A stretch of 38,038 nt of DNA from Paludibacteraceae bacterium (GTDB taxonomy: Bacteria > Bacteroidota > Bacteroidia > Bacteroidales > Paludibacteraceae). Below are positions 1 through 8,800 of the stretch, piece by piece; positions within the stretch are counted from its first letter, which is position 1; each line of letters opens with the position of its first letter. The translations under genes were made by a program, and so were the position numbers. The DNA lies in the NCBI GenBank assembly GCA_016282955.1, contig JAEELX010000065.1, positions 1-38,038 on the forward strand, given 5' to 3'. A model generated the notes under the pieces. That model worked only from the letters and a program-made list of their open reading frames with translations, did not search any database and was not told the DNA's origin.

Positions 1-630
1 ATAAGTCGGACGCGGTCTATGTGCATAACGGTACGAGCAATAGTGGTGATGATAGTGGAAATCATAACAACGACCGTAGAAATAGTCATATTCCCAACAT
101 CTATGTACATGCCACCAAGTAGGATAATATCCCCAATAAAATGGTGAATGCCAGCACACCCAATGAGGTCCCCAGAACCAATCATAGATGATAGGACGGC
201 GATAATAAACAGGCTCAATGATGTACGCATCACCGTAAATATACGCATCACCAACGATTTGTACCTTCGTTTGCTTGGTTACACGATCCTTTTCAACAAG
301 AATACTTGCTATATCTTGAAAAATATCTTTGGCCAAAACGGCTTGAATAATCACTAAATGGTCGTCTTTTTCACGCGTTTCGAGCACACGCAAATAATCA
401 ATTTCGCCATCACCATTTAAATCCAAATTATTTAATGCTACTTCGGGGTCATTGAGTTTGCGTTCAAATTCCTCCAAGTCTTTGCTATCAGCAAATAACG
501 TAGCAACAATTTTCAAATCTAAAGCCTCCGAAATATCGGCGTTCGTGGAAGTCACGGTTATCTTGCTGTTTGCAGCGAAACAAAACGAAGACAGCCAACC
601 TAACATTACCAAAAAAACAAAACGTCTCAT
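1..630 (-). CDS. Secreted protein with EF-hand-like loop, 3' end beyond window
   Basis: The reading frame is open from ATG at 630 to the window edge (210 codons), so the C-terminus is missing. Residues 1 to about 19 form a signal peptide (MRRFVFLVMLGWLSSFCFA), pointing to export to the periplasm or beyond. Around residue 80 there is a calcium-loop-like stretch, DLNGDGEIDYLRV. A region rich in Tyr, Trp and Pro follows (YRRPIIYDWFWGP), and the visible end is rich in His, Tyr and Cys. I recognise the pattern from unnamed Bacteroidales exported proteins, where a short domain with one such loop is followed by an aromatic tail, but I know no function. It reads away from the glycosylation cassette and seems to have its own promoter region. 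Calcium binding is an inference from the loop alone. Confidence 0.85.
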   Translation of the reverse strand, partial: MRRFVFLVMLGWLSSFCFAANSKITVTSTNADISEALDLKIVATLFADSKDLEEFERKLNDPEVALNNLDLNGDGEIDYLRVLETREKDDHLVIIQAVLAKDIFQDIASILVEKDRVTKQTKVQIVGDAYIYGDAYIIEPVYYRRPIIYDWFWGPHWVCWHSPFYWGYYPTWWHVHRCWEYDYFYGRCYDFHYHHHYCSYRYAHRPRPTY

Positions 631-664
631 AATCATATCAATTAAAGGGTTTGTATATCTTGTA

Positions 665-716
665 GTTTGGTACATTATTCAACAATCGTACCAAACAAAT
701 AATCGGTGCGAAGATA
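665..716 (-). promoter_or_regulatory. Leader hairpin and possible promoter of the secreted protein
   Basis: A 9-bp perfect inverted repeat, GTTTGGTAC at 665-673 and GTACCAAAC at 688-696, lies 35 bp upstream of the ATG at 630. TATCTTCG (minus strand, 709-716) fits the Bacteroides -7 box TAnnTTTG with one change, which would put the hairpin at the 5' end of the mRNA. No good -33 TTTG is seen at the expected distance. The inverted repeat is certain; its role (RNA hairpin or protein site) is not. Confidence 0.35.
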
Positions 717-731
717 CTACTTTTATTCTAA

Positions 732-773
732 AAAGAAAAAAAACACACCATGGATATTCTTCGCAGGTGTGTT
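732..773 (-). terminator. Rho-independent terminator after the GT-C-like gene
   Basis: On the minus strand AACACACC (766-773) pairs with GGTGTGTT (742-749) across a 16-nt loop and runs straight into a T-rich tract (about 732-745). It lies about 23 bp after the stop codon of the gene ending at 796, so it closes the glycosylation cassette transcript. Confidence 0.8.
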
Positions 774-795
774 CATTGATTTATGTGCTATTTTT

Positions 796-2364
796 TTAGT
801 CTTTACCTTGCTCTTTTTTTACCAACGATATTAGTTTTTTGAAAAAATCACTATCAAGCAAATACGAAAGAAAGGCAAACATAAAAACCAAAGAAATTTG
901 GTAAAAACACATGGTATAACGCCACGTGGTACATGGGCACGAAATGGTTTGACCGCCAATGATAAAAATAAAAGAAAGCATAAAGACGAACAGGCAGAGC
1001 CATGCTCGGTCTTTGAAACATTCTTTTCGCATCATGATAAAGAAAAGTAATGCCGAAATTACAGCACATATCCAATAAATAACTTGTGCAATACGCCGCA
1101 CTCCATCGGTCTTTTGAAAGAACGAAACTTCGCGTTTAAAATCGGTCAAATCTATACCATAATACTGTTGGTATAAATCTGGGACACTAAATACCGTATT
1201 TTCTTCGGCAAATGGATGAAATTTGGTGTTACTCCACAACGAAGGCAATATGTAAAGTTTGCAATAGCGAAAAGGTTCCTGTTTCACCAACTGATCTGCA
1301 TAGCGACCAAAAACTTCACTGGATATAATCCATTGTAGGCCAAGAAGACGTTTAAATTCCATGCATTTTTTGAACGTATATTGCTTATAAGGGCCTTTGT
1401 TATTCCACATATAATCCGTAGAGAACGTACGCTCTGCTGAAAAGACAGAATCGGGTACGCTTTGCATATAAACGTGCAGTTTCCGTACTTCAGAGCCGTG
1501 AAATTTCCGCATAGGTATTTCTTTAGCCTCGGGGAAGAGGACCGAAGCGTTGTTTATTTTCTGCCAACCTGCAAAGCCCGCAAAAACATCTCTATCGGTT
1601 ACCTCTTTATACTCGGCTCTCGTGGTTTTGTAGAACAATACCCCTAACAAGGGTGGAAGTAGTAACAAAAACCACGGGACTATCTTCCGAACACCCAGCA
1701 AAGAAACAATATAGGTTACTAACAGCACAGGGATGAAAAACAAACCGCTATAACGTATGCTGCACATTGGCCATAAGATAATCAAGCCTATTATCATCCA
1801 AGTATAGGAGCGTTTGTGGATGGTCCATAAACACGCCGTCATAAACAAAGCACACAAAGAAGTAAAGATACTATCGCTCATGATATAGTTGGTGCTAAAA
1901 ATTAATCTTGCAGATAGGATAGCCAACAAGGACATCGCCCAGAAGATTCCGTTTTTGATTTTAAGCACATACTTCGCCGAAAAAAGCAAAATCAACGTGC
2001 TTACGGCAAACATAAGGTATTGCGACCAAAAGATACCGCTCAATTTAGGCGTAATACCATGCACAAATTGCAAAAAGTGCGGATAACCATTGGGGCGATA
2101 AATATCAAAATCGTCATCCATGGCTGTCTTTACGTATGTGTTGGAGTCGGGATAGATAAACGGTATTTCATAATAGGTCCTCATAAATGCTCCGATTCCC
2201 AACAATAGGATTATCAGAACAGCCAGCGATATAAGTTGTTCGCGATGGCACATAAACGTCCAAAAAGACTCCATTTTCACTTCGGGTTGTTCTTCTTGAA
2301 TCGTTACCGTTTCTTCTTCCTGTACTATTAACTCCTTTTGTTGTTTCAATTTCTTTTTCATCAT
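796..2364 (-). CDS. Polytopic membrane protein, GT-C-like glycosyltransferase
   Basis: 522 aa. Residues 1-45 are a charged Gln/Glu/Lys-rich cytosolic tail. A first membrane span (about 44-62) follows, then many more spans, and a soluble stretch in the middle (about 260-390) between span clusters. The first outside loop carries YPDSNTY (residues 71-77). An acidic residue at this place is typical of GT-C enzymes, which take a sugar from a polyprenyl-phosphate donor on the outer face of the inner membrane. It sits 6 bp after a GT2 gene and downstream of GtrA, the arrangement of gtrA-gtrB-gtr(type) cassettes, so it would be the final transferase. The acceptor (O antigen, other glycan or protein) cannot be told. 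The general class is fairly safe from topology and context; the exact family is not. Confidence 0.65.
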   Translation of the reverse strand: MMKKKLKQQKELIVQEEETVTIQEEQPEVKMESFWTFMCHREQLISLAVLIILLLGIGAFMRTYYEIPFIYPDSNTYVKTAMDDDFDIYRPNGYPHFLQFVHGITPKLSGIFWSQYLMFAVSTLILLFSAKYVLKIKNGIFWAMSLLAILSARLIFSTNYIMSDSIFTSLCALFMTACLWTIHKRSYTWMIIGLIILWPMCSIRYSGLFFIPVLLVTYIVSLLGVRKIVPWFLLLLPPLLGVLFYKTTRAEYKEVTDRDVFAGFAGWQKINNASVLFPEAKEIPMRKFHGSEVRKLHVYMQSVPDSVFSAERTFSTDYMWNNKGPYKQYTFKKCMEFKRLLGLQWIISSEVFGRYADQLVKQEPFRYCKLYILPSLWSNTKFHPFAEENTVFSVPDLYQQYYGIDLTDFKREVSFFQKTDGVRRIAQVIYWICAVISALLFFIMMRKECFKDRAWLCLFVFMLSFIFIIGGQTISCPCTTWRYTMCFYQISLVFMFAFLSYLLDSDFFKKLISLVKKEQGKD

Positions 2365-2370
2365 CTTTAT

Positions 2371-3294
2371 TTATTTTTTCATTTTAATATTTTGTTCCAT
2401 ACGTTGGCGTTCATTTTGTTCCACGCTATCCAGTATCAGTCCACAGACAAAAATCAATAACGCCATGATGAATATCCCGCTGGCAAGCACGGCTGACGGC
2501 ACCTTGGAGACATAATGCGTCTGAACAAACTCCACTACCGTAGGAATACCAATTATCAGAGATATAAACACCAGTATCAACGTTAGCCACGAAAAGAAAG
2601 ATAGTGGCCGATAATGGCGATACATATTGAAGATCGAAATGAGAACCCGCATCCCGTCTGAATACGTGTTGAGTTTGCTCTCACTGCCTTCGGGACGCTC
2701 CACAAAATCAATCGGCACCTCCACAATACGCAACTTATAATTCAGGGCAAAAAGGGTCATCTCGGTTTCTAATTGAAAGCCGTCATTCAACACGGGGAAG
2801 GCCTTTACAAACCGATTGGAAAAGCAACGATAACCCGTCATTATGTCGTGCAGTTGAGCGTTAAAAATACGGTTGATGGTTGAACGCACCAAATTGTTAC
2901 CAAAGCCGTGAAACTTACGAGTGTTTTCTTTGTAATAAGTCCCATTGGTTAAGCGGTCACCAATCGCCATGTCGGCTTGCCCTTGTGCCACAGGATGTAC
3001 TATATCGTGTACCAACGAGGCTGGATACGTATCATCTCCATCTACCATCACATACAAGTCGGCATCAATATCACGGAACATACTCCTTACCACAGAACCT
3101 TTCCCTTGCACATATTCGTGACGCACGATAGCCCCTGCTGCAGTCGCCTCTTGGGCAGTTTTATCCGTGCTATTGTTATCATAAACATAAATATCCGCCT
3201 GAGGAAGTTCACGCCGAAAATCACTCACTACTTTACGTATGGTTATCTCCTCGTTATAACAGGGAATCAGCACTGCTATCTTTTTCATCTCCAT
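2371..3294 (-). CDS. Glycosyltransferase family 2, polyprenyl-phosphate sugar synthase
   Basis: 307 aa. The GT-A fold is clear: IPCYNEE at residues 10-16 for nucleotide-sugar binding and VDGDDTYPA around 84-92 for the metal and acceptor (DxD-like). Two hydrophobic spans close the protein (about 236-258 and 266-290). This is the build of GtrB/DPM1-type enzymes, which move a sugar from a nucleotide donor to undecaprenyl phosphate on the cytoplasmic side. Its start overlaps the end of gtrA by 41 bp (35 bp if Met3 is used), so the two are probably translationally coupled. Donor sugar unknown. It is expected to feed the GtrA flippase and the membrane transferase next to it. Confidence 0.88.
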   Translation of the reverse strand: MEMKKIAVLIPCYNEEITIRKVVSDFRRELPQADIYVYDNNSTDKTAQEATAAGAIVRHEYVQGKGSVVRSMFRDIDADLYVMVDGDDTYPASLVHDIVHPVAQGQADMAIGDRLTNGTYYKENTRKFHGFGNNLVRSTINRIFNAQLHDIMTGYRCFSNRFVKAFPVLNDGFQLETEMTLFALNYKLRIVEVPIDFVERPEGSESKLNTYSDGMRVLISIFNMYRHYRPLSFFSWLTLILVFISLIIGIPTVVEFVQTHYVSKVPSAVLASGIFIMALLIFVCGLILDSVEQNERQRMEQNIKMKK

Positions 3295-3736
3295 ATATGA
3301 ATGTATTTTTTAATGCAAAACGAACCAGAAAAAAGTTGATTGGCACTACGATACACAACACGAGTACGGGTGCCACCAACTCAGACAATCCGAGCCAAAT
3401 AAACAAGTTAAGCAATAGAAAATGCAACGCATAATTGATGGCATGTGACCCTAAAAATTTAAGCGTTTTGAGCCAACCAAAAGTCGTCTTAAAAGCAAAT
3501 CGTACCGAAGCAACATAATTGAAAATCAAACTCCCCACATACCCGCAAGCATATGCACCATTATACGGCATCGCAACCCAATGAAGCATGACATAGTAAA
3601 TTCCGTAGTGTAAACCTGTCGCCACCACACCCACAATAATCCATCTCAAAGCCTCAGCATTAAAGATAGTTTTTTGTAGTAAATCCGCTATATCCAGACG
3701 GTTCTTCTCCCTATTCATAACTTGCACGAATGCCAT
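3254..3736 (-). CDS. GtrA-family membrane protein, likely lipid-linked sugar flippase
   Basis: 160 aa with four predicted membrane spans starting near residue 30 (WIIVGVVATGLHYGIYYVML), the size and layout of GtrA proteins. GtrA is thought to flip undecaprenyl-phosphate-sugar across the inner membrane. It is first in the cassette and overlaps the GT2 gene. Two starts are possible: ATG at 3736 or Met7 at 3718. TACTTTTA on the minus strand at 3744-3751 resembles a -7 promoter box; if that is the promoter, transcription would begin at about 3737 and the start at 3718 would be the more natural one. Family call is firm; which start is used is open. Confidence 0.85.
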   Translation of the reverse strand: MAFVQVMNREKNRLDIADLLQKTIFNAEALRWIIVGVVATGLHYGIYYVMLHWVAMPYNGAYACGYVGSLIFNYVASVRFAFKTTFGWLKTLKFLGSHAINYALHFLLLNLFIWLGLSELVAPVLVLCIVVPINFFLVRFALKNTFIYGDEKDSSADSLL

Positions 3737-4003
3737 GACTTCGTAAAAGTACTATTTTTTTTAGATGTAAAAAAATATACTCCACTTTTAAATCCTATTC
3801 AAATTAGCCGTGCAAAATGCGACTTCGATTTTTGCCACACATACCTCATCGCATCCAACCCAAAACCGAAAGACACGCAAACATATCGTTTTTCATACAG
3901 AACACTAACGCTACCCCGAACATAGTCCCCGAAAGAGGAATGAGTAAAACAACAAACAGCGTGATAAAGTTAGCCTTTTAAATACATCAAACGCCCGTAG
4001 TTT

Positions 4004-4327
4004 TTAAGAAATCTTCAACTCTTTTCTTCTACGTTCGTAGTATTCATGCCGTTTGGGATTTTCGGGGAACCAACCGCGTAACACACGCTTCTCTTGCTGT
4101 AGCACTTCATGAATGCCCCAAAAGCAAGAGAAAGCAAATGCTGCCAAAATCGTGGAACCAATATAGTTTTCAATCAGCAATGAAGCCACTGTACAGATGA
4201 CTCCTACCACAAAAAAGGCCCACCAACCTTTGCGTCAAAAACAGTATTCAAGTTTGATCGTGATGGGATGGCATATCCCAATACTCAAAAAAACAGCAGC
4301 ACCAATAATAATTCCTGTATAATTCAT
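4004..4327 (-). pseudogene. DUF4491 membrane protein interrupted by one TGA
   Basis: Reading from ATG at 4327 gives MNYTGIIIGAAVFLSIGI, then a TGA at codon 31 (4235-4237), after which the same frame continues to a TAA at 4004-4006, 107 codons in all. The product resembles DUF4491 proteins of Bacteroidales: two or three spans, then WGIHEVLQQEKRVLRGWFP and a basic tail. Family members usually have Gly at the broken place, as I recall (YxFGxxGWW), so a single change of GGA to TGA explains it. The fragment after the stop could start only at a GTG (4210), which would drop the first span. Function of the family is unknown. It may be a real null allele or a sequencing error; no frameshift is present. 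Confidence 0.72.
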
Positions 4328-4518
4328 ATCGTACCTAAATTTATCGCAAGTAAAAATAGTATATATTTTCTTAAATTCGTTTTAAGTTTTTCTTAAGATA
4401 TGAAACTTGATTGGCTAATTCGGCTTCTATATCACGCTCAAAATCCTTCGGTTCAGTAGTCGGAGCATAGCGTTGGCTCGTTTTACCATCTTTGGAGTTG
4501 AAAACTTGGTAAAAATTT

Positions 4519-4567
4519 AGAAAATATCGCCATGCACAGACGGTTTGTTTCGAAGCACATGGCGATA
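4519..4567 (-). terminator. Terminator after the ferritin-like gene
   Basis: A 10-bp perfect inverted repeat, TATCGCCATG at 4525-4534 and CATGGCGATA at 4558-4567, starts 7 bp after the ferritin-like stop codon. On the minus strand it is followed by TTTTCTAAATTTTT. The loop is long (23 nt). The stretch between here and the DUF4491 remnant (4328-4518) holds no gene I can support. Confidence 0.65.
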
Positions 4568-4573
4568 GGAAAA

Positions 4574-5035
4574 TTACATCATTGCCATGAGGAAGTTTTC
4601 GTAACCAATTTTTTCGATCAATTGGAGGTACTGTTTTTCCCAAGCCATGTGGTCTTTCTCGCCGTCAATCCACTTTTCGATGAGTTTCTTAGTAGGATAA
4701 TCGTCGTTGAAAGCCTCTGCCAACTCGCTGAGTTCCTTCACTGCCTCAGGTTGGTAGTCGGACTCGATTTGTTTCTTCGGGTCGTCATAGAAGGGGAACT
4801 CAACGGTCTTCATAGCCTCTTGGAGGTCAGCAGGTTTGCAACCAAGTTCCACCAAACGGTTGAGCACTTCTTCTGCCTCTTCCCACTCTTCTTCGGCTTC
4901 TTCTTTCCACTTATCAGCCAACTTGTTCCAGCCTTGCAGACGGCAATAAGCCGAGAAAGCGAAGTGTTGTTTACTGTTTCCAAACCATACTGCACCTGCA
5001 TAGGCGAATCCTTTTAATGCTTCTTCTTTTGTCAT
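4574..5035 (-). CDS. Ferritin-like four-helix protein
   Basis: 153 aa, almost all helix. The N-terminal helix (QHFAFSAYCRLQGWNKLADK) leads into a very acidic second helix (EEAEEEWEEAEE), and the last part has GEKDHMAWEKQYLQL, an ExxH pair placed as in diiron ferritin-like proteins. The pattern matches bacterial ferritin or bacterioferritin-like families that store or oxidise iron in the cytoplasm. The first-helix Glu usual in classical ferritins is not obvious (NSKQHF at that place), so enzyme activity is uncertain. It begins 12 bp after an OhrR-like regulator gene, so both are probably on one peroxide-responsive transcript. Class likely; exact subfamily not known. Confidence 0.75.
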   Translation of the reverse strand: MTKEEALKGFAYAGAVWFGNSKQHFAFSAYCRLQGWNKLADKWKEEAEEEWEEAEEVLNRLVELGCKPADLQEAMKTVEFPFYDDPKKQIESDYQPEAVKELSELAEAFNDDYPTKKLIEKWIDGEKDHMAWEKQYLQLIEKIGYENFLMAMM

Positions 5036-5047
5036 AATTGTAAAAAT

Positions 5048-5503
5048 TTATTGGTTTATATTAAGTATTTTTAATGCTTCAATCAACATCTCAAGTGTCG
5101 GTATCATCCCCATAATTTCTTCCTCATTCCCTAATTTTGGCGTTACCTCTGCACGAATACTATCATGTATTCTTTTCGCTTGTTTTTGCATCGTACGCCC
5201 TTTGTCTGTAAGCGACACGATACGTTGGCGAGTATCTTTTTCCCCTCGTGTACGTGTAACGAGACCCGCTTTTTCCATCCGTTGAATAAGGGGCGTGATG
5301 GTGTTTGTGTTCAATAACAGCCGTTTGCCAATGTCGCACACAGGTTGCTTATCCTGCTCCCACAGCACGAGCAACACAAGATACTGCGGATACGTGATAC
5401 CAAGCGGCTCCAAATAAGGTTTATAAGCCCCCATCGTAAGCCGTGCTGCCGTGTATAAACGAAAACACAACTGATTATCTAAATGCTGTTCATTTTTATT
5501 CAT
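5048..5503 (-). CDS. MarR-family regulator, OhrR-like
   Basis: 151 aa winged-helix repressor. The N-terminus (DNQLCFRLYTAARL, residues 9-22) followed by YKPYLEPLGITYPQYLVLL matches OhrR: a reactive Cys at residue 13, and Tyr residues at 27, 30 and in ITYPQY that in OhrR help sense organic peroxide. The DNA-binding helices (NTNTITPLIQRMEKAGLVTR) and the wing (GEKDTRQRIVSLT) are intact. Its promoter carries two related palindromes, so it is probably self-repressed until Cys13 is oxidised. No ohr gene is visible here; the partner is a ferritin-like gene instead. That it senses peroxide is inference from the conserved residues. Confidence 0.88.
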   Translation of the reverse strand: MNKNEQHLDNQLCFRLYTAARLTMGAYKPYLEPLGITYPQYLVLLVLWEQDKQPVCDIGKRLLLNTNTITPLIQRMEKAGLVTRTRGEKDTRQRIVSLTDKGRTMQKQAKRIHDSIRAEVTPKLGNEEEIMGMIPTLEMLIEALKILNINQ

Positions 5504-5508
5504 AACTT

Positions 5509-5524
5509 ATGTCGTTCACGACAC
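5509..5524. promoter_or_regulatory. Operator-like palindrome 1 of the MarR gene
   Basis: ATGTCGTTCACGACAC contains the perfect palindrome TGTCGT-TC-ACGACA (5510-5523). It lies 6 bp upstream of the regulator's start codon, covering the expected transcription start just after the -7 box. Size and symmetry fit a MarR dimer site. Confidence 0.65.
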
Positions 5525-5554
5525 AAAAGTAGGAAATAAAATTTATGTCGCAAA
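5524..5554 (-). promoter_or_regulatory. Promoter of the OhrR-like/ferritin operon
   Basis: On the minus strand TTTG (5551-5554), 19 bp, then TACTTTTG (5524-5531) is an exact match to the Bacteroides consensus TTTG-N19-TAnnTTTG. The start of transcription would fall near 5517, inside operator 1, while operator 2 overlaps the -33 box. Confidence 0.7.
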
Positions 5555-5560
5555 CGATAT
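5545..5560. promoter_or_regulatory. Operator-like palindrome 2 of the MarR gene
   Basis: ATGTCGCAAACGATAT shares the frame ATGTCG-n3-ACGA with operator 1 and begins 36 bp from it. It is less symmetric (TCG/CGA arms). It overlaps the -33 TTTG box at 5551-5554, so a bound repressor would block RNA polymerase. Confidence 0.55.
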
Positions 5561-5767
5561 TTTTATTTTCTTAAAGTTTGTGCAATTTTTCTTAAAAAAA
5601 GAACTAATTTTAGATAATTTAAAAAGCGTTGTAAGTTTAGCATTAAGATACAGACATAAAACTTAGAAAAATTGTCTTGTTTTTTGCTTTTTGAGGCTAC
5701 GATTGATGGTTATTTTGGGATACAACAAGTTATGTAAACCATAAAAAAGTTCGGTGCAATCAAAAGC
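5561..5767. other. Gene-free part of the rpoC-MarR intergenic region
   Basis: The whole gap from 5504 to 5822 is 319 bp. Its left end holds the rpoC terminator and its right end the MarR operon promoter and operators. The AT-rich middle given here contains no ORF, tRNA or repeat that I can support. Confidence 0.6.
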
Positions 5768-5800
5768 AAAAAAAGGCATGCCTCTTGACACACCTTTTTT
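5768..5800 (-). terminator. Terminator after rpoC
   Basis: Minus strand: AAAAAAGGTGTG pairs with CATGCCTTTTTT (with two G-U pairs) around a loop that starts TCAAG, giving an A-stem and T-stem form typical of strong terminators. It starts 22 bp after the rpoC stop and ends the tRNA-tuf-ribosomal protein-rpoBC block. Confidence 0.8.
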
Positions 5801-5822
5801 CGCAGTAAGAACCTTAAAATAA

Positions 5823-8800
5823 CTATTTTTCGTTTTCTTTGCTCGTTACGGTTATCCTATCAAACGCTCCAAAACCCGTTCCTGCAGGAATCAAATTACC
5901 ACAAATAACGTTTTCTTTCATTCCCAACAAATAATCCGTTTTGTGAGCGATTGCCGACTCGTTGAGCACTTTGGTCGTTTCTTGGAAGGAAGCCGCAGAC
6001 ATGAACGATTTGGTTCCCAAAGCGGCTTTGGTTACACCTTGCAAGACCTGTTTTGCTGTTGCAGGAATGGTATCTCGCACGGTAACCAACATCTTATCTT
6101 TACGGCGTAAAGCACTGTTTTCGTCGTGTAATCTGCGTGTATTGACCATTTGTCCTTTTTGCAAATTCTCGCTATCGCCTGGGTCGGTTACTATTTTTTT
6201 ACCGAACAAACGGTCGTTTTCGTCCAAGAAATCCAATTTATCCACCAACTGCGAAGCCATGAAATTCGTGTCGCCCGCGTCAATGATTTCCACTTTTTTC
6301 ATCATCTGACGCACGATAACCTCAAAGTGTTTATCATCAATTTCCACACCTTGCAAACGGTACACCGATTGGGCTTCGTTCACGATATACTCCTGCACAG
6401 CCGTTGGACCTTTGATATCCAAAATATCACTTGGCGTTTCCACACCATCGCACAAACAAATACCAGCACGCACATAATCGCCGTCCTGTACCAGCAACTG
6501 CCGTCCTAATGGCACAAGGTAATTCTTTGTGACGTTTTCATTCACACGCGAGGTGATGATTATTTCGCGATTACCACGTTTGATTTTGCCCAAACTAACG
6601 AAGCCGTCAATTTCGCTCACAACCGCAGCATTAGACGAGTTACGAGCCTCAAACAACTCCGTTACACGAGGCAAACCACCCGTGATGTCACCAGCCGTAC
6701 CCATCGAACGCGATTGCGTGTAGAGGTAATCACCCTTCTTTACAGTGGCACCATCCGCAAACACAAGCACACTATGCACAGGCAAGATGTAATTGCACAA
6801 GACGTTGCCTTTTTTATCCACAATTTCCGCCGCTGGAATCTTGGTTTTATCCTTCGATTCGGTGATGTAAATCTCCCGTTTGCCCGTTTGTGGGTCAGTA
6901 CGCGTCTCGGTATTAATACCTTCACTCAAATCGCGATACTTCACCTGTCCATCGTACTCAATGATAAGCATGGTTTTGTAAGCATCCCATTCGCAGACCA
7001 AAGTCCCTTCGGGGTAGGTCTTGCCGGGTGTGATGTAGAGGCGAGCACCGTAAGGGATGGAGAAGTTTTGGAGGATATTGCCTTTTTTATCCAACACGTG
7101 CAGGTCGTTATAGTGGCTCACCACGATGTTTGAACCGTCTGCAAGCGTCAACAAACGCAACTCTTCAATCTCAATTTTTCCCTCTTTTGCCAAGGTGAAA
7201 CTGTTTGCCACAGCCGTATTTCCAGCCACACCACCCGAGTGGAATGTACGCAAAGTCAACTGTGTACCCGGCTCACCGATGGCTTGTGCAGCAATCACAC
7301 CGACTGCTTCACCTTGTTGCACCAAAGCACGCGTTGCCAAGTTACGACCATAGCATTTTGCACAAACGCCACGGCGACTCTCGCAAGTCAATACGCTTCG
7401 GATTTCCACTTCGGCAATGCCTGCTTCTTCAATCTTGTCGCAAACACTTTCCGAAATCTCTTCGCCACCTGCCACAATCAGTTTTCCATTACTATCTACA
7501 ATATCTTGCAAGGCTGTACGACCTAAAATTCGCGAACGCAAAGGCACCGAAACCGCACCATCTTGCTCGATAGCACGCACGGTCAAACCACGCAAGGTAC
7601 CACAGTCCTCTTCGGTGATAATCACATCGTGTGCCACGTCCACCAGACGTCTGGTCAAGTAACCTGCATCGGCTGTTTTCAAAGCTGTATCCGCCAAACC
7701 TTTACGAGCACCGTGCGTCGAGATGAAGTACTCCAACACACTCAAGCCCTCTTTAAAGTTGGACAAAATCGGGTTTTCAATCGTCTGACGGCTATCCAAA
7801 GCACCACCTTTTTGTGGCTTTGCCATCAAACCACGAATACCTGCCAACTGCTTAATCTGCTGTTTCGAACCACGGGCACCCGAGTCCATCATCATGTACA
7901 CCGAATTGAAACCCTGTTGTGCTCCTGACATACTTTCCATCAAGGCTTCCGTGATTTCCGTATCAATCATCGACCACGTATTAACGACACTGTTGTAACG
8001 CTCGTCATCGCCCATTTCACCCGAATTATACTGGTCCATAATGTTGGCAATTTGCGAGTTACCTTTGGCAATCAACTTCTCTTTTTCGTCAGGGATTAAA
8101 ATATCGTCCAAGTTAAACGAAAGACCTCCGCGGAAAGACATATTGTAACCCAACGACTTGATGCCGTCCAAAAATTCTGCCACACTCACGCAACCGCTGT
8201 AACGGATAACCTTGCTGATGATGCCTTTCAATTTACCTTTGGTAATCAGGGTATTTTCAAACGGCATCCCTTTGGGCAAGTACGAGTTCGCCATGATTCG
8301 ACCCGCAGTCGTCTCGATGATTTGGTTATCCTCCATCCGCACACGCACAAGAGCATGAATGTCAATCACGCGTTCGTTGAGAGCAATCATTACCTCCTCT
8401 TTGGAACCGAACAACAAACCCTCACCTTTCGCTCCCGGCAACTCTTTGGTGATGTAATACAAGCCAAGAATCATATCCTGCGAAGGCACCGTGATTGGGT
8501 TACCGTTGGCAGGGTCTAAGACGTTATGGCTACCTAACATCAGCAGTTGAGCCTCCAAAATAGCAGCATTAGACAAAGGCAAGTGAACAGCCATCTGGTC
8601 GCCGTCAAAGTCCGCATTAAAACCACTACAAGCCAGCGGGTGCAACTGAATAGCCTTACCTTCAATCAACTTAGGTTGGAAAGCCAAGATACCATGTCGG
8701 TGCAAGGTCGGAGCACGGTTGAGCAACACGGGATGCCCGAGCATAATGTACTCCAAAATATCCCACACCACAGGCAACTTGCGAGCAATCACCTTCTTGG

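Noticed and set aside
3737..4003. Gene or repeat in the gap before gtrA
   Set aside because: A 67-codon plus-strand ORF is present but has no start context, no family and no conserved feature; I see only promoter-like AT-rich sequence.
4371..4643. 90-codon ORF on the minus strand
   Set aside because: Its first part overlaps the ferritin-like gene in another frame and it crosses that gene's terminator. No start or family supports it.
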